Part shown: positions 26,612 to 35,107 of the stretch, piece by piece
Numbering within the stretch: position 1 is the stretch's first letter
How the letters are laid out: every line of letters begins with the position of its first letter
DNA from: Bacillota bacterium
GTDB lineage: Bacteria; Bacillota_I; Bacilli_A; Erysipelotrichales; Erysipelotrichaceae
NCBI GenBank assembly: GCA_030526175.1
Contig: JAUNDJ010000002.1
Span: 1-64,000 of the forward strand
DNA length: 64,000 bases
Reading direction: 5' to 3'
Program-made: the position numbers and the translations under genes
Notes under the pieces: generated by a model
The model's database searches: none
Told to the model about the DNA's origin: nothing
Seen by the model: only the letters and a program-made list of their open reading frames with translations

Positions 26612-27199
26612 CTAAAACCCTCCTTTTCGTTTTGCGATCATTCCTAGAGCCATTCGTAACATAGAATCTACATTTAAGTCTTCTCTAGGCGATAATTCTT
26701 TTTTAATATCCGTTAACTGGTTGGCACGATATCCAAGAGCTACAAGTGCTTCTTGCACTTCGTCCCAAACTGGATTTTTTGTCTTTACATCACTAGTTGT
26801 TTCTACAGAAACAAATTTGCCTTTTAAGTCCAATACGATTTGACTTGCGGTTTTTGCCCCAATTCCAGGTAAAGACTTTAATCGTTTTACATCATCATTT
26901 TCAATCGCTTCTATCATTTCGGCTCCTGAACATGCCGAGAACAAATTAAGAGCAGTTTTAGGTCCTATCCCTTTTACATTAATAAGGCGAATAAACACTT
27001 CGTAATCGGCTTCTTTCAAAAATCCAAATAGAAGACTCGCATCTTCCCGGACTTGATGATACGTGTATAAGAACACATTGTCTTCGATTTTAAATCCATA
27101 AGGATTCGCAACAAACACTTCGTATCCGACACCATGGACATCGATGACTACACTTTCTTTTCGTATGATACGTATATTTCCTTGTACAAAACCAATCAT
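26612..27199 (-). CDS. ruvA: Holliday junction DNA-binding protein RuvA
   Basis: 195 residues. N-terminal OB fold (GFVQGNIRII, ending in the YTYHQVREDASLLFGF region), two helix-hairpin-helix motifs (LINVKGIGPKTAL and LKSLPGIGAKTASQIVLDLKGK) and a C-terminal RuvB-contacting domain. It forms a tetramer on four-way junctions. A minus-strand TATAAT at 27222-27227 serves as its promoter; AAGGAG precedes the ATG. Confidence 0.96.
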   Translation of the reverse strand: MIGFVQGNIRIIRKESVVIDVHGVGYEVFVANPYGFKIEDNVFLYTYHQVREDASLLFGFLKEADYEVFIRLINVKGIGPKTALNLFSACSGAEMIEAIENDDVKRLKSLPGIGAKTASQIVLDLKGKFVSVETTSDVKTKNPVWDEVQEALVALGYRANQLTDIKKELSPREDLNVDSMLRMALGMIAKRKGGF

Positions 27200-27221
27200 A
27201 AATTCTCCTTAAGCTATTTCT

Positions 27222-27227
27222 ATTATA
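27222..27227 (-). promoter_or_regulatory. -10 box of ruvAB
   Basis: Minus-strand TATAAT about 22 bases before the ruvA ATG, with a weak TGGAAA 16 bases further upstream. Confidence 0.5.
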
Positions 27228-27261
27228 GGGGAAAGAAAGATTATTTCCATCTTTTCTTTTT

Positions 27262-28008
27262 TTATCCAATATCCAATTCTACTGGACAATGATCACTTCC
27301 AAAAATATCCGTTAAAATCTTTGAATCTTGTACACGATCCATGAGTTCTGGAGAAGCTAACCAATAATCAATTCTCCATCCAGCGTTTTTCTCTCTAGCT
27401 TTAAAACGATAGCTCCACCAGGAATATTCCACTTTTTCTGGATAAAGCGTACGATAAGTATCTTTTAGGAAAGACAATAAATTCTTTTTAAAGCTTTCTC
27501 TTTCTTCATCGGTAAATCCGGCATTGCGACGATTTGTCTTTGGATTTTTAATATCAATTTCTTCGTTGGCAACATTTAAATCTCCACAAACCAAGACAGG
27601 TTTTGATAAAGATTTAATATATTTCGCAAACGCTTGATCCCATTCCATACGATAATCTAAGCGTTTCAAGCCATCACCAGAATTTGGTGTATATACAGTA
27701 ACCAAATAATAGTCTTTCAATTCTATTGTGATTACTCTTCCTTCTGTATCGTGTTCCTCTATCCCAATTCCATACGAAACAGAAAGAGGTTCTTCTTTAC
27801 AAAAAATCATTGTTCCAGAATACCCTTTTCTTTGCGCACTATATTTATATTGATATGGATAATATTCACAATCCACTTCTATTTGATCTGGTTGTGCTTT
27901 CGTTTCTTGTATACAAAATACATCTGCATTTAGGGCATATAGAATTTCTACAAAATCTTTTTTCATAACAGCACGAATGCCATTCACATTCCAAGATATA
28001 TATTTCAT
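27262..28008 (-). CDS. exoA: Exodeoxyribonuclease III / AP endonuclease
   Basis: 248 residues. ISWNVNGIRA at the N-terminus, CIQETKAQ (catalytic Glu), GDLNVANEEID, and the terminal SDHCPVELDI with catalytic Asp-His place it in the ExoIII/ExoA family. It cleaves at abasic sites in base-excision repair. The ATG at 28008 is preceded by AAAGGA 11 bases away and a minus-strand TATACT at 28039-28044. Confidence 0.94.
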   Translation of the reverse strand: MKYISWNVNGIRAVMKKDFVEILYALNADVFCIQETKAQPDQIEVDCEYYPYQYKYSAQRKGYSGTMIFCKEEPLSVSYGIGIEEHDTEGRVITIELKDYYLVTVYTPNSGDGLKRLDYRMEWDQAFAKYIKSLSKPVLVCGDLNVANEEIDIKNPKTNRRNAGFTDEERESFKKNLLSFLKDTYRTLYPEKVEYSWWSYRFKAREKNAGWRIDYWLASPELMDRVQDSKILTDIFGSDHCPVELDIG

Positions 28009-28084
28009 TGTATAATGTTCCTTTTCTAATTCTTAAAAAGTATACAACAATTTTATTTTGAGTTCCAATATTGTGATTATGTAT

Positions 28085-28090
28085 TATAAT
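28085..28090 (+). promoter_or_regulatory. -10 box of the DUF1836 gene, predicting a leaderless mRNA
   Basis: TATAAT ends six bases before the ATG at 28097 and no Shine-Dalgarno is present. A TTGAGT lies further upstream at 28058-28063 (18 bases before an alternative TATTAT). Confidence 0.5.
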
Positions 28091-28096
28091 AGCTAT

Positions 28097-28606
28097 ATGA
28101 CAAAAGAACAAATCAAAAGTAATTTAATTAAATATCATATTCCAAGATGGGAAGATTTACCTAGTTTTGATATTTATATGGATCAAGTTATATATTTTAT
28201 CAATAATGGATTGGCTCCACTATACTTTAGCGATGATAAAATCATCACCAACAGTATGGTGAATAACTACGTAAAAAGCAGCATCGTCACTCCACCAATA
28301 AAAAAGCATTATAAACAATATCATTTAGCGTACTTGATTGTTGTTTGTTTAATGAAACGATGTTATTCCTTAACAGAGATTTCCAATTTATTAAAAATAT
28401 ATCGAAATCGTTCGGATGCGAGTGTTGCCCAAGCATATAACGAATTTGTGGAGGTTTTCGAATCTTATTTACATGAAATCATGGAAAAAGGGCAAATCAC
28501 ACAACATACGGAACATGTCGAAAATTACTATCAATTAATGGACAATGTAATTAAATCTATCGTTTATAAAATTTATGCAGAAATAGAAATTTCTTATTTA
28601 ACGTAA
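28097..28606 (+). CDS. DUF1836 family protein, probable helix-turn-helix regulator
   Basis: 169 residues from the ATG at 28097; an ATG six codons upstream is possible but no start has a ribosome site. The family pattern is IPRWEDLPSFDIYMDQVIYFIN ... ITNSMVNNYVK ... PPIKKHYKQYHLAYLIVVCLMKRCYSLTEI. The first half resembles a MerR-like winged helix, and the family is usually considered DNA-binding, though without a known target. It is divergent from exoA and closed by a bidirectional terminator. Confidence 0.8.
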   Translation: MTKEQIKSNLIKYHIPRWEDLPSFDIYMDQVIYFINNGLAPLYFSDDKIITNSMVNNYVKSSIVTPPIKKHYKQYHLAYLIVVCLMKRCYSLTEISNLLKIYRNRSDASVAQAYNEFVEVFESYLHEIMEKGQITQHTEHVENYYQLMDNVIKSIVYKIYAEIEISYLT

Positions 28607-28637
28607 AAAAGGATGGTCATCATCATCCTTTTTTTTG
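28605..28637. terminator. Bidirectional terminator between the DUF1836 gene and the lipoprotein gene
   Basis: AAAAAAGGATG and CATCCTTTTTT (28605-28615, 28624-28634) around an eight-base loop; A and T tracts serve both strands. Confidence 0.88.
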
Positions 28638-29135
28638 ATACGTCTCTATGAATTCCCAAAAATCTTGCATATCTGCCTGATTAAAATCAATGACAGTTTC
28701 AACATTCCAAATCGATACCGCAGCATTTAATTCACTAAATCCAACAGCTGCCGATAACACTTTTCCTTCTTTAAAAGCATAAAACGTTGGTGTGTAATAA
28801 AATCCTGGATACGCTTTTAAAAACTCTTGTCCTATTTCACTGTCTGCTAACAACATGTCGCCTTCTTCATTTGTTTTTAATTCCCAATCTGTACAATCCA
28901 AACGATATAGAACTACATTAGGATGTTCTTGTTTCGTTTCTTCAACATAATTTGTCACTTTCTCACAAAATGGACAATTCTCTCTATAAACCTCAACCAC
29001 AAATGTTTCCTTGTTATTTATTTTTTCTACCAATTCTTCATACGAAATCTCTATTTCTTCATAGTCTTTTTTTTGTACACATCCTGTAAGCATTAATAGA
29101 GTACACAACAAAAGACAGAACCATTTCTTTAACAC
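28623..29135 (-). CDS. Thioredoxin-fold lipoprotein
   Basis: 170 residues starting at a GTG (29135) nine bases after AGGAGG. A lipoprotein signal peptide ends in the lipobox LMLTGC (cysteine at about 19), so the protein is lipid-anchored outside the membrane. VEVYRENCPFCEKV (about 46-59) holds a CPFC redox site, and YYTPTFYAFKEGKVLSAAVG carries the cis-proline loop of the thioredoxin fold. Likely a thiol-disulfide oxidoreductase acting on exported proteins; substrate unknown. Confidence 0.85.
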   Translation of the reverse strand: MLKKWFCLLLCTLLMLTGCVQKKDYEEIEISYEELVEKINNKETFVVEVYRENCPFCEKVTNYVEETKQEHPNVVLYRLDCTDWELKTNEEGDMLLADSEIGQEFLKAYPGFYYTPTFYAFKEGKVLSAAVGFSELNAAVSIWNVETVIDFNQADMQDFWEFIETYQKKG

Positions 29136-29183
29136 TATGTTCTTCCTCCTAGGTATACTATCTCATTCTAGCACAAAAGTATC

Positions 29184-29212
29184 TTGAGATACCATTCTAA
29201 CTAAAGTATAAT
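29184..29212 (+). promoter_or_regulatory. Promoter of coaBC-coaX
   Basis: TTGAGA (29184-29189), 17-base spacer, TATAAT (29207-29212); the coaBC ATG with GAGGATG follows about 30 bases later. Confidence 0.75.
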
Positions 29213-29241
29213 ATTTACTGATAAAAAATCGAGGATGTATT

Positions 29242-30447
29242 ATGAAAAAGAAGAATATTTTGATTGGTGTTACTGGCGGTATTGCTGCTTATAAAGCTTG
29301 TGATCTAGTTAGTACATTATCTAAAAATAAGAATTTTGATATCAAAGTCATGATGACAAAAAATGCAACACAGTTTGTTTCTCCCATGACCTTTGAAGCT
29401 CTTTCTCATCATAAAGTCGAAACGAGTCTTTTTGATGAAGAAAATGAAGACCCAATTGCACATATTTCGCTCGCAACTTGGGCTGACATTTGCGTATTAG
29501 TACCTGCAACCGCAAATATTATCGCAAAAGTCGTACATGGCATTGCGGATGATATGGTTTCCACAACATTTTTAGCTTGTCATACAAAAAAGATGATTTG
29601 TCCAGCTATGAATACACATATGTATGAAAATGAAGTCACGCAACAAAATTTGAAGAAAGCCAAAGAACTAGGCTATGTGATTGTGGATCCAGCCTATGGA
29701 CATTTAGCTTGCAATGTGGATGGAAAAGGAAAACTTGCTACCGTCAAAGATATTGTCTTTGCGATTGAAAAAGAATTAAGCGAACCATTTTTAAAAGGAA
29801 AAAATATTTTGATTTCCGCTGGTCCAACACAAGAAGCCTTAGATCCTGTTCGTTTCATTTCGAATCATTCTTCGGGTAAACAAGGATATTCAATCGCTCG
29901 TCAAGCTATTATGGCAGGAGCCAATGTTACCATTGTTTCTGGACCAGTAAACCAAGAGCCAATCGAAGGAGCAACAATTGTTCCTGTAACAAGTGCACAA
30001 GATATGTTTGAAGCTATCACTTCTCGTTTGGAAGAAACCGATTATATCATTATGGCTGCAGCTGTCGCTGATTATCGTCCAGAAATCGTCGCAGATCATA
30101 AAATTAAAAAAGCCGATTCTACTTTAGATGTCCATTTTGTAAAAAATCCAGATATATTAGCTTATATTGGAGAAAGAAAGCGTCCAAATCAAATTGTTTG
30201 TGGTTTTGCGATGGAAACACAAGATTTGGATAAAAACGGAAGAGAAAAGCTTATTAAAAAGAATTGTGACATGTTGATTGCCAACAATTTATTTACAGAA
30301 GGAGCCGGTTTTAAAACAGATACAAACGTTGTTACGCTAATTCGTAAAGACTCCATGGAACATCTTCCAAAATTGACAAAAGTTGAATTGGGTCTAAAAA
30401 TATTAAAAACGATGAAAGAAATAGAAGAAGAGGTTGTATCATGTTAG
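29242..30447 (+). CDS. coaBC: Bifunctional phosphopantothenoylcysteine decarboxylase / phosphopantothenate-cysteine ligase
   Basis: 401 residues. The flavin-dependent CoaC half (about 1-180) has GVTGGIAAYK, the catalytic histidine in HISLATWAD and PAMNTHMYEN; the CoaB half (about 185-400) has ISAGPTQEALDPVRFISNHSSGKQG and IMAAAVADYRP. Makes 4'-phosphopantetheine from phosphopantothenate. It overlaps coaX by seven bases, uniting two coenzyme A steps. Confidence 0.96.
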   Translation: MKKKNILIGVTGGIAAYKACDLVSTLSKNKNFDIKVMMTKNATQFVSPMTFEALSHHKVETSLFDEENEDPIAHISLATWADICVLVPATANIIAKVVHGIADDMVSTTFLACHTKKMICPAMNTHMYENEVTQQNLKKAKELGYVIVDPAYGHLACNVDGKGKLATVKDIVFAIEKELSEPFLKGKNILISAGPTQEALDPVRFISNHSSGKQGYSIARQAIMAGANVTIVSGPVNQEPIEGATIVPVTSAQDMFEAITSRLEETDYIIMAAAVADYRPEIVADHKIKKADSTLDVHFVKNPDILAYIGERKRPNQIVCGFAMETQDLDKNGREKLIKKNCDMLIANNLFTEGAGFKTDTNVVTLIRKDSMEHLPKLTKVELGLKILKTMKEIEEEVVSC

Positions 30448-31205
30448 TGGCTATTGATATTGGAAATACAAACATTACCATTGGGTTATTTGATGATAAA
30501 TTGATTAAACAGAATTATCGAATTACGACAAAAGTTAGAAGAACAAGCGACGAATATGGATTGATGCTTCAACAATTTTTAACTTTTGCGAATGTAACTC
30601 GTGAAGATATCGATGACATCATCATTTCTAGCGTTGTTCCAAAAGTTATGCACTCTTTTAAAAATGGTGTTATTAAAGTATTTGGAATCGAACCAATGAT
30701 CTTATCTCCCGATTCCAAAACAGGCATCAATGTTACTTTAGAAAATCCTAGAAGTGTTGGATTAGATCGTATTGCCGATTGTGCAGGAGCTTATAGTCAA
30801 TATGGAGGAAACATCTTAGTTATTGATTTTGGAACAGCTACAACATATAACTATGTGGATAAAGATGGTAATTTCAGTTCTGGACTCATTTCTGTTGGTA
30901 TTGAAACAGCTGCATCGGCGCTTTCTTCAAACACTTCACAATTACCAGAAATAGCGATTAAAAAACCTGAAAAAATCATGGCTACCAATACGCACGAAGA
31001 AATGGAAGCAGGAATCTTCTATCTTTATGTAGGTGGTGTAGACTATATCATTTCGGAATATAAAAAAGTCGCTGGTGATGACATGCGTGTAATCACAACA
31101 GGTGGTTTAGGACGCGTAATTTACCAACATGTCAAACAAATTGACGTATACGATCCAGGACTTATTTTTAAAGGACTAAAAGTAATTTACGACATGAACA
31201 AATAG
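30441..31205 (+). CDS. coaX: Type III pantothenate kinase
   Basis: 254 residues. DIGNTNITIGLF at the N-terminus, PRSVGLDRIADCAGA and VIDFGTATTYNYVD give the ASKHA-fold ATP and pantothenate sites of CoaX. First committed step of coenzyme A synthesis. Translationally coupled to coaBC. Confidence 0.95.
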   Translation: MLVAIDIGNTNITIGLFDDKLIKQNYRITTKVRRTSDEYGLMLQQFLTFANVTREDIDDIIISSVVPKVMHSFKNGVIKVFGIEPMILSPDSKTGINVTLENPRSVGLDRIADCAGAYSQYGGNILVIDFGTATTYNYVDKDGNFSSGLISVGIETAASALSSNTSQLPEIAIKKPEKIMATNTHEEMEAGIFYLYVGGVDYIISEYKKVAGDDMRVITTGGLGRVIYQHVKQIDVYDPGLIFKGLKVIYDMNK

Positions 31206-31226
31206 AACCTTCGGGTTCTTTTTTTC
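31204..31226 (+). terminator. Terminator of coaBC-coaX
   Basis: AGAACC-ttcg-GGTTCT (31204-31219) followed by T6 or more. Confidence 0.9.
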
Positions 31227-31235
31227 ATATCAAAG

Positions 31236-31260
31236 AAAAAAAAGGTCAATTCTGACCTTT
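31236..31260 (-). terminator. Terminator of the FHA-protein gene
   Basis: Minus-strand AAAGGTCA-loop-TGACCTTT (31241-31260) with a T tract beyond; two bases after the stop codon. Confidence 0.85.
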
Positions 31261-31261
31261 C

Positions 31262-32734
31262 CTATTCGATAGTAAACAAGAATTCTTCATCCCCAAGTTT
31301 GATAGAATCCCCACTCAACAATTCCACTTCTGTTTCCGGTTCTACAAATACATCATTCACATATGTTCCATTCACAGAATCTAAATCGCGAATAAAATAT
31401 TGCTCGTTATCTAAACGAATCATCGCATGTTTACGGCTTACACCAGGATTCCCTTTGATAACCATACCATTCACAAAATTAGATTTTCCAAGAACGTAAT
31501 CGTTTGTATCAATGATTGCTTTTTCATTCGTAGAAAGTCTTGTAAGAGTGGCCGTTTTTGGTTCTGTATTTTCTTCTTTAGGAAGAACAATTTCATCCAC
31601 AATAGATTGAGAGAAGTGCATTTCTTGTGTCGATTCTTCATCTTCCACTTCTTCTTTAGATAGTTCTTCAAAAACTTCTTCAGCCGAATCCAAAGATTCA
31701 CTTTGTTCTGAAACTGGTTCTTCTTCCACCGTTTCTTGAACCATAGAGTTAATCAATTCTTCTTGCTCAGGTTTAAACTCTTCTTCTAAGACCAAAGCTC
31801 TATCTTCGTCTAAATCTATATCATAAAAGCTATCTTCTTGCGAATCGTCTTCAAATGAATCTTCATTGAATAAATCTAAGAAACTCAATCTTGGTTGAAC
31901 TGGTTCGGCAGCTTCTTCAACCTCTTCTGTATTTTCTTCTTCATATCCTTCTTCGGGTTGATCGATCACGATTTCTTCAACATCACATACTGTTTCTGGC
32001 GTTTTTAAGAAATCTAGAGCATCTTCCATATTAAATTTCGTATCTGGAATCGCATCCGTTTCTAGTTGAATTTCTTCCGATTCTTCTTCTAGTACCACTT
32101 CTCTTGGTGTGAAATTAGGAATATCCAATTCCTTTTCTTCCTTCATCGGTGGTTGTTTTTTTTCTGGTTTTGTATATGTAATTTCACTATTTAATTGTAG
32201 TAAACGCGTTACTTTTGAATCTTCTTCTTTAATGAATTCAATGATATCTTCGGATGTGAAAGATCCCAATCTTTTTAGGTAATACACAAATTCGGAAAGA
32301 AACGTATCTTCTGGATTTGTCTGCATAGCCGAATAAATGATTCTTTCTAACATAAACGTAATAGAATTGGATTCTATGTCATTGTTTGGAAGATAAATAA
32401 ATTTTACTTCACGAGTTGTGGGTGACATATATACATAATCTGGATTCCAGATTATATCTGTGCTCTTCCATTCCATATGTTTTGCGATTCTGTGCATTTG
32501 TGCAATTTGTGCAATAATCATATGGAAGTCAAAACGACTAATTGGAGATTCTAATCGGTTAGATAGACTAATAAAATTAAGACAAGAATATACCACATTA
32601 TCATCCAATTGAATTGTCATTAGCTCATCCATTTCCATTTGGGAAATTTCTTCGATCGCCTTTATGTCAATTCGATTTTCTTTCAAACATGTAATTTGAA
32701 CTCGTTTTCCTTCAATTTGTTCTAATAGCTTCAT
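31262..32734 (-). CDS. FHA-domain protein with EssB/DUF6382-like N-terminal domain and acidic linker
   Basis: 490 residues in three parts. Residues 1-175 resemble the DUF6382 domain found in front of FHA domains in Bacillota, which is distantly like the pseudokinase fold of EssB/YukC. About 190-405 is a low-complexity, strongly acidic linker rich in glutamate. About 410-485 is an FHA domain (GKSNFVNGMVIKGNPGVSRKHAMI, then VNGTYVND) able to bind phosphothreonine. No transmembrane segment was found. Family members are often near Ser/Thr kinases or type VII secretion genes, but none is here; it sits 28 bases downstream of nth at the end of the murF-nth run. Confidence 0.75.
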   Translation of the reverse strand: MKLLEQIEGKRVQITCLKENRIDIKAIEEISQMEMDELMTIQLDDNVVYSCLNFISLSNRLESPISRFDFHMIIAQIAQMHRIAKHMEWKSTDIIWNPDYVYMSPTTREVKFIYLPNNDIESNSITFMLERIIYSAMQTNPEDTFLSEFVYYLKRLGSFTSEDIIEFIKEEDSKVTRLLQLNSEITYTKPEKKQPPMKEEKELDIPNFTPREVVLEEESEEIQLETDAIPDTKFNMEDALDFLKTPETVCDVEEIVIDQPEEGYEEENTEEVEEAAEPVQPRLSFLDLFNEDSFEDDSQEDSFYDIDLDEDRALVLEEEFKPEQEELINSMVQETVEEEPVSEQSESLDSAEEVFEELSKEEVEDEESTQEMHFSQSIVDEIVLPKEENTEPKTATLTRLSTNEKAIIDTNDYVLGKSNFVNGMVIKGNPGVSRKHAMIRLDNEQYFIRDLDSVNGTYVNDVFVEPETEVELLSGDSIKLGDEEFLFTIE

Positions 32735-32762
32735 AGTTGGTCTCCTTTATGGTATTTTCTTT

Positions 32763-33401
32763 TCATCCTTTTGAAATCTTACCAATTTTATCTTTTCTAC
32801 AGAATGTGATAAACGGACATCTCTCACATTCAGGATTTCGAGAATGACACAAATATCGTCCAAAAAAGATAAACAAATGATGTCCTTTATTCCAACGATC
32901 TCGGTCAATTTTTCTTTTCAATTTTTCTTCTACTTTTTCTACACTATCTTGAGGCTTTGCCAATCCCAAGCGTTTAGAAACACGATTTACATGCGTATCA
33001 ACAGCGAAAGAAGGAATGTCAAAAGCGACACTTCGAACCACGTTTGCGGTTTTCCTTCCAACACCAGGCAAAGACATTAAATCTTTGTAAGAGCTGGGTA
33101 CTTCCCCATGAAATTTTTCTTCCAATACATAGCTGAGTTCTTTAATTGAACGGGCTTTATTGCGATATAGACCAATTCGTCGAATATAATTTTCAATATC
33201 CGCAATTGGTGCATTCGCTAATTCTTTAGATGTTGGATACGCCGAAAATAAAGCTGGTGTACACTTATTCACGGATTCGTCGGTTGTTTGTGCACTCAAG
33301 ACTACCGCTACCAACAATTGAAACGAAGAACTGTGATGAAGCTCACATTGAGCATGTGGAAAAATCTTTTCCATTTCATCCAAAATCTCATTTGCCTTCA
33401 T
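32763..33401 (-). CDS. nth: Endonuclease III (DNA glycosylase/AP lyase)
   Basis: 212 residues. Helix-hairpin-helix LPGVGRKTANVV with the catalytic lysine, the catalytic aspartate in AVDTHVNR, and four cysteines C-x6-C-x2-C-x5-C near the C-terminus for the [4Fe-4S] cluster. Removes oxidised pyrimidines. Overlaps dnaD by four bases, a pairing also seen in Bacillus. Confidence 0.96.
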   Translation of the reverse strand: MKANEILDEMEKIFPHAQCELHHSSSFQLLVAVVLSAQTTDESVNKCTPALFSAYPTSKELANAPIADIENYIRRIGLYRNKARSIKELSYVLEEKFHGEVPSSYKDLMSLPGVGRKTANVVRSVAFDIPSFAVDTHVNRVSKRLGLAKPQDSVEKVEEKLKRKIDRDRWNKGHHLFIFFGRYLCHSRNPECERCPFITFCRKDKIGKISKG

Positions 33402-33937
33402 CGTTTTCCCTCGTCTAAGTCTTCATCGCTTAAATTTTTATTTTTCCAAGCTGTCAATATAGTTTCCACATAGTTTATATTGCGGATATCACGAACACTG
33501 GCTTCATCTAAAGCTATTAACACACGTTTTTCACCATATATATCGCCTAGCTCCATAATTCTAGACATTTCATTTGGGCTTAATGTTCTCTTAAATTCCA
33601 TTTCAAATTCTTCAATCAAAGAGCGACTTAACTTTTCCCCTTTGGCATCGGCTTCCATAACACCAGCAATGTTGAAATAGATATCTCCATTTTTGAATTC
33701 AATGGTTAAAAAGCCCTTATCCGATAAAGATTCAAATATTTCTTCTACATCGTCTTCGGAAATTCTTAATTTTTCCGCCATCATCTCATCACCAAAAATA
33801 ATACCTTGCGAATTATAAAACTCAATCAGTAATAGTGTTAATAGCTCATTGGGTTCTAAATTCAATTCAGCCATGTGATCTAAAATATATGCAGTGTGAT
33901 TCATATAAGGACTATCCCATGATAGTTTATTTGCCAT
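33398..33937 (-). CDS. dnaD: DNA replication initiation protein DnaD
   Basis: 179 residues from the ATG at 33937 (AAAGGG nine bases upstream); earlier in-frame starts lie inside tseB. N-terminal winged helix (LLTLLLIEFYNSQGIIFGDEMMAEKL) and a DnaD/DnaB C-terminal module ending in YVETILTAWKNKNL. Remodels DNA and helps load the helicase at replication start and restart. Linked to nth and the tseB gene as in Bacillus. Confidence 0.9.
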   Translation of the reverse strand: MANKLSWDSPYMNHTAYILDHMAELNLEPNELLTLLLIEFYNSQGIIFGDEMMAEKLRISEDDVEEIFESLSDKGFLTIEFKNGDIYFNIAGVMEADAKGEKLSRSLIEEFEMEFKRTLSPNEMSRIMELGDIYGEKRVLIALDEASVRDIRNINYVETILTAWKNKNLSDEDLDEGKR

Positions 33938-34415
33938 GTTGATCATCCCTTTCGTAAATTCTTTCAAATGTATCAAAATCTAATAGTAAGTATTTACCCG
34001 AACCTTCGATTTCATACACCGGGTTATTGTACCCATAGGCTAATGATATTGTATCACAAATTACACCGTATGTTTCTTCGGCAACTCGTTTTGCGGTATC
34101 ATAGTCCAATTTACTAATATCTTTTGTCACGATTACATCGCAATTTGCATCAAACCAATATAATTTAGAATCCGTATATCCTTGATAAGTAATATAGCGA
34201 AAACTGTTTTGTTCTACGCCTTCGATTGCTTCAACTTTCTCTTTAATCATTGTTTGTGCTTGACGAAGTTTTTCTTCTTCTACACGGTTTGGACCACTAA
34301 TAAACAAAGCCCATAACACCAAAACCGAAACAATTAAAACAACTGCTAGAACAATGGTTAAATTTAATGAGCGAATCGCATGCTGAATTTTTTGAAAAAA
34401 CGATTTTTTTGCCAT
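33927..34415 (-). CDS. TseB/YpmB-like membrane-anchored protein (DUF5590)
   Basis: 162 residues. One membrane segment (about 17-43) after a basic start, then an extracellular region of two PepSY-like repeats (VEEEKLRQAQTMIKEKV... and DTAKRVAEETYGV...). Size, topology and position directly upstream of dnaD match Bacillus YpmB/TseB, which modulates the elongasome penicillin-binding protein. GGAGG precedes the ATG at 34415. Confidence 0.8.
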   Translation of the reverse strand: MAKKSFFQKIQHAIRSLNLTIVLAVVLIVSVLVLWALFISGPNRVEEEKLRQAQTMIKEKVEAIEGVEQNSFRYITYQGYTDSKLYWFDANCDVIVTKDISKLDYDTAKRVAEETYGVICDTISLAYGYNNPVYEIEGSGKYLLLDFDTFERIYERDDQHGK

Positions 34416-34430
34416 GCGTTCCTCCGTATT

Positions 34431-35105
34431 CTATCCCTTAATAAATTCTGTAATAATTCTTGCGGATTGTTCACTTGCTTTTGAAGCATATTCACTAAAT
34501 TCCATCGAATTTTCATGATGATGTACATTATCCGATAATCCTCGTACAATCACGAAAGGAACGTTAAAGTTTGTACAAACATGTCCAACAGCTCCTGCTT
34601 CCATTTCAGAACAAGCACTTTTTGGGAAACGGGACATTAGCTTTTTAAAATCTTCTTCTCTTTCCATAAAAATATCTTGGCTGGCAACTGTTCCTACATG
34701 ATAACGAGCTCCTGCTTTTTTTGCAGCTTCAATACAACGAGAAACCATTTCTTGATTAACAGACCATTGTAGACCAATTCCTTCTTCTCCATCCAATGGA
34801 CTTGTATCAAAATCAGCTTCCACAACGTGATCACTAATGACCACATCCAACACTTGTTCTTCAACTAACAATCCACCAGCAGTTCCTACGTTAATTACCA
34901 TATCGATTTTATTTTTCGCACAAAGAATGGTTGTACAAATAGCTGCACCCACTTTTCCTACTCCTGATTTACATAAAACAATATCTTTTCCAAACATAGT
35001 ACCATAGTGATATACACACCCTCCAATTTCTTCGCTATGAGAAATTTGTGCATATTTTTTTACAGCCTCGACCTCAATATCCATCGCAGCAATAATTCCA
35101 ATCAT
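34431..35105 (-). CDS. mtnN: 5'-methylthioadenosine/S-adenosylhomocysteine nucleosidase
   Basis: 224 residues. GIIAAMDIEVEAV at the N-terminus, the VNVGTAGGL motif, and CSEMEAGAVGHVC with the substrate-binding glutamate. Splits adenine from methylthioadenosine and SAH for methionine recycling and autoinducer-2 precursor supply. GAGGTAAAT precedes the ATG. Confidence 0.95.
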   Translation of the reverse strand: MIGIIAAMDIEVEAVKKYAQISHSEEIGGCVYHYGTMFGKDIVLCKSGVGKVGAAICTTILCAKNKIDMVINVGTAGGLLVEEQVLDVVISDHVVEADFDTSPLDGEEGIGLQWSVNQEMVSRCIEAAKKAGARYHVGTVASQDIFMEREEDFKKLMSRFPKSACSEMEAGAVGHVCTNFNVPFVIVRGLSDNVHHHENSMEFSEYASKASEQSARIITEFIKG

Positions 35106-35107
35106 AT

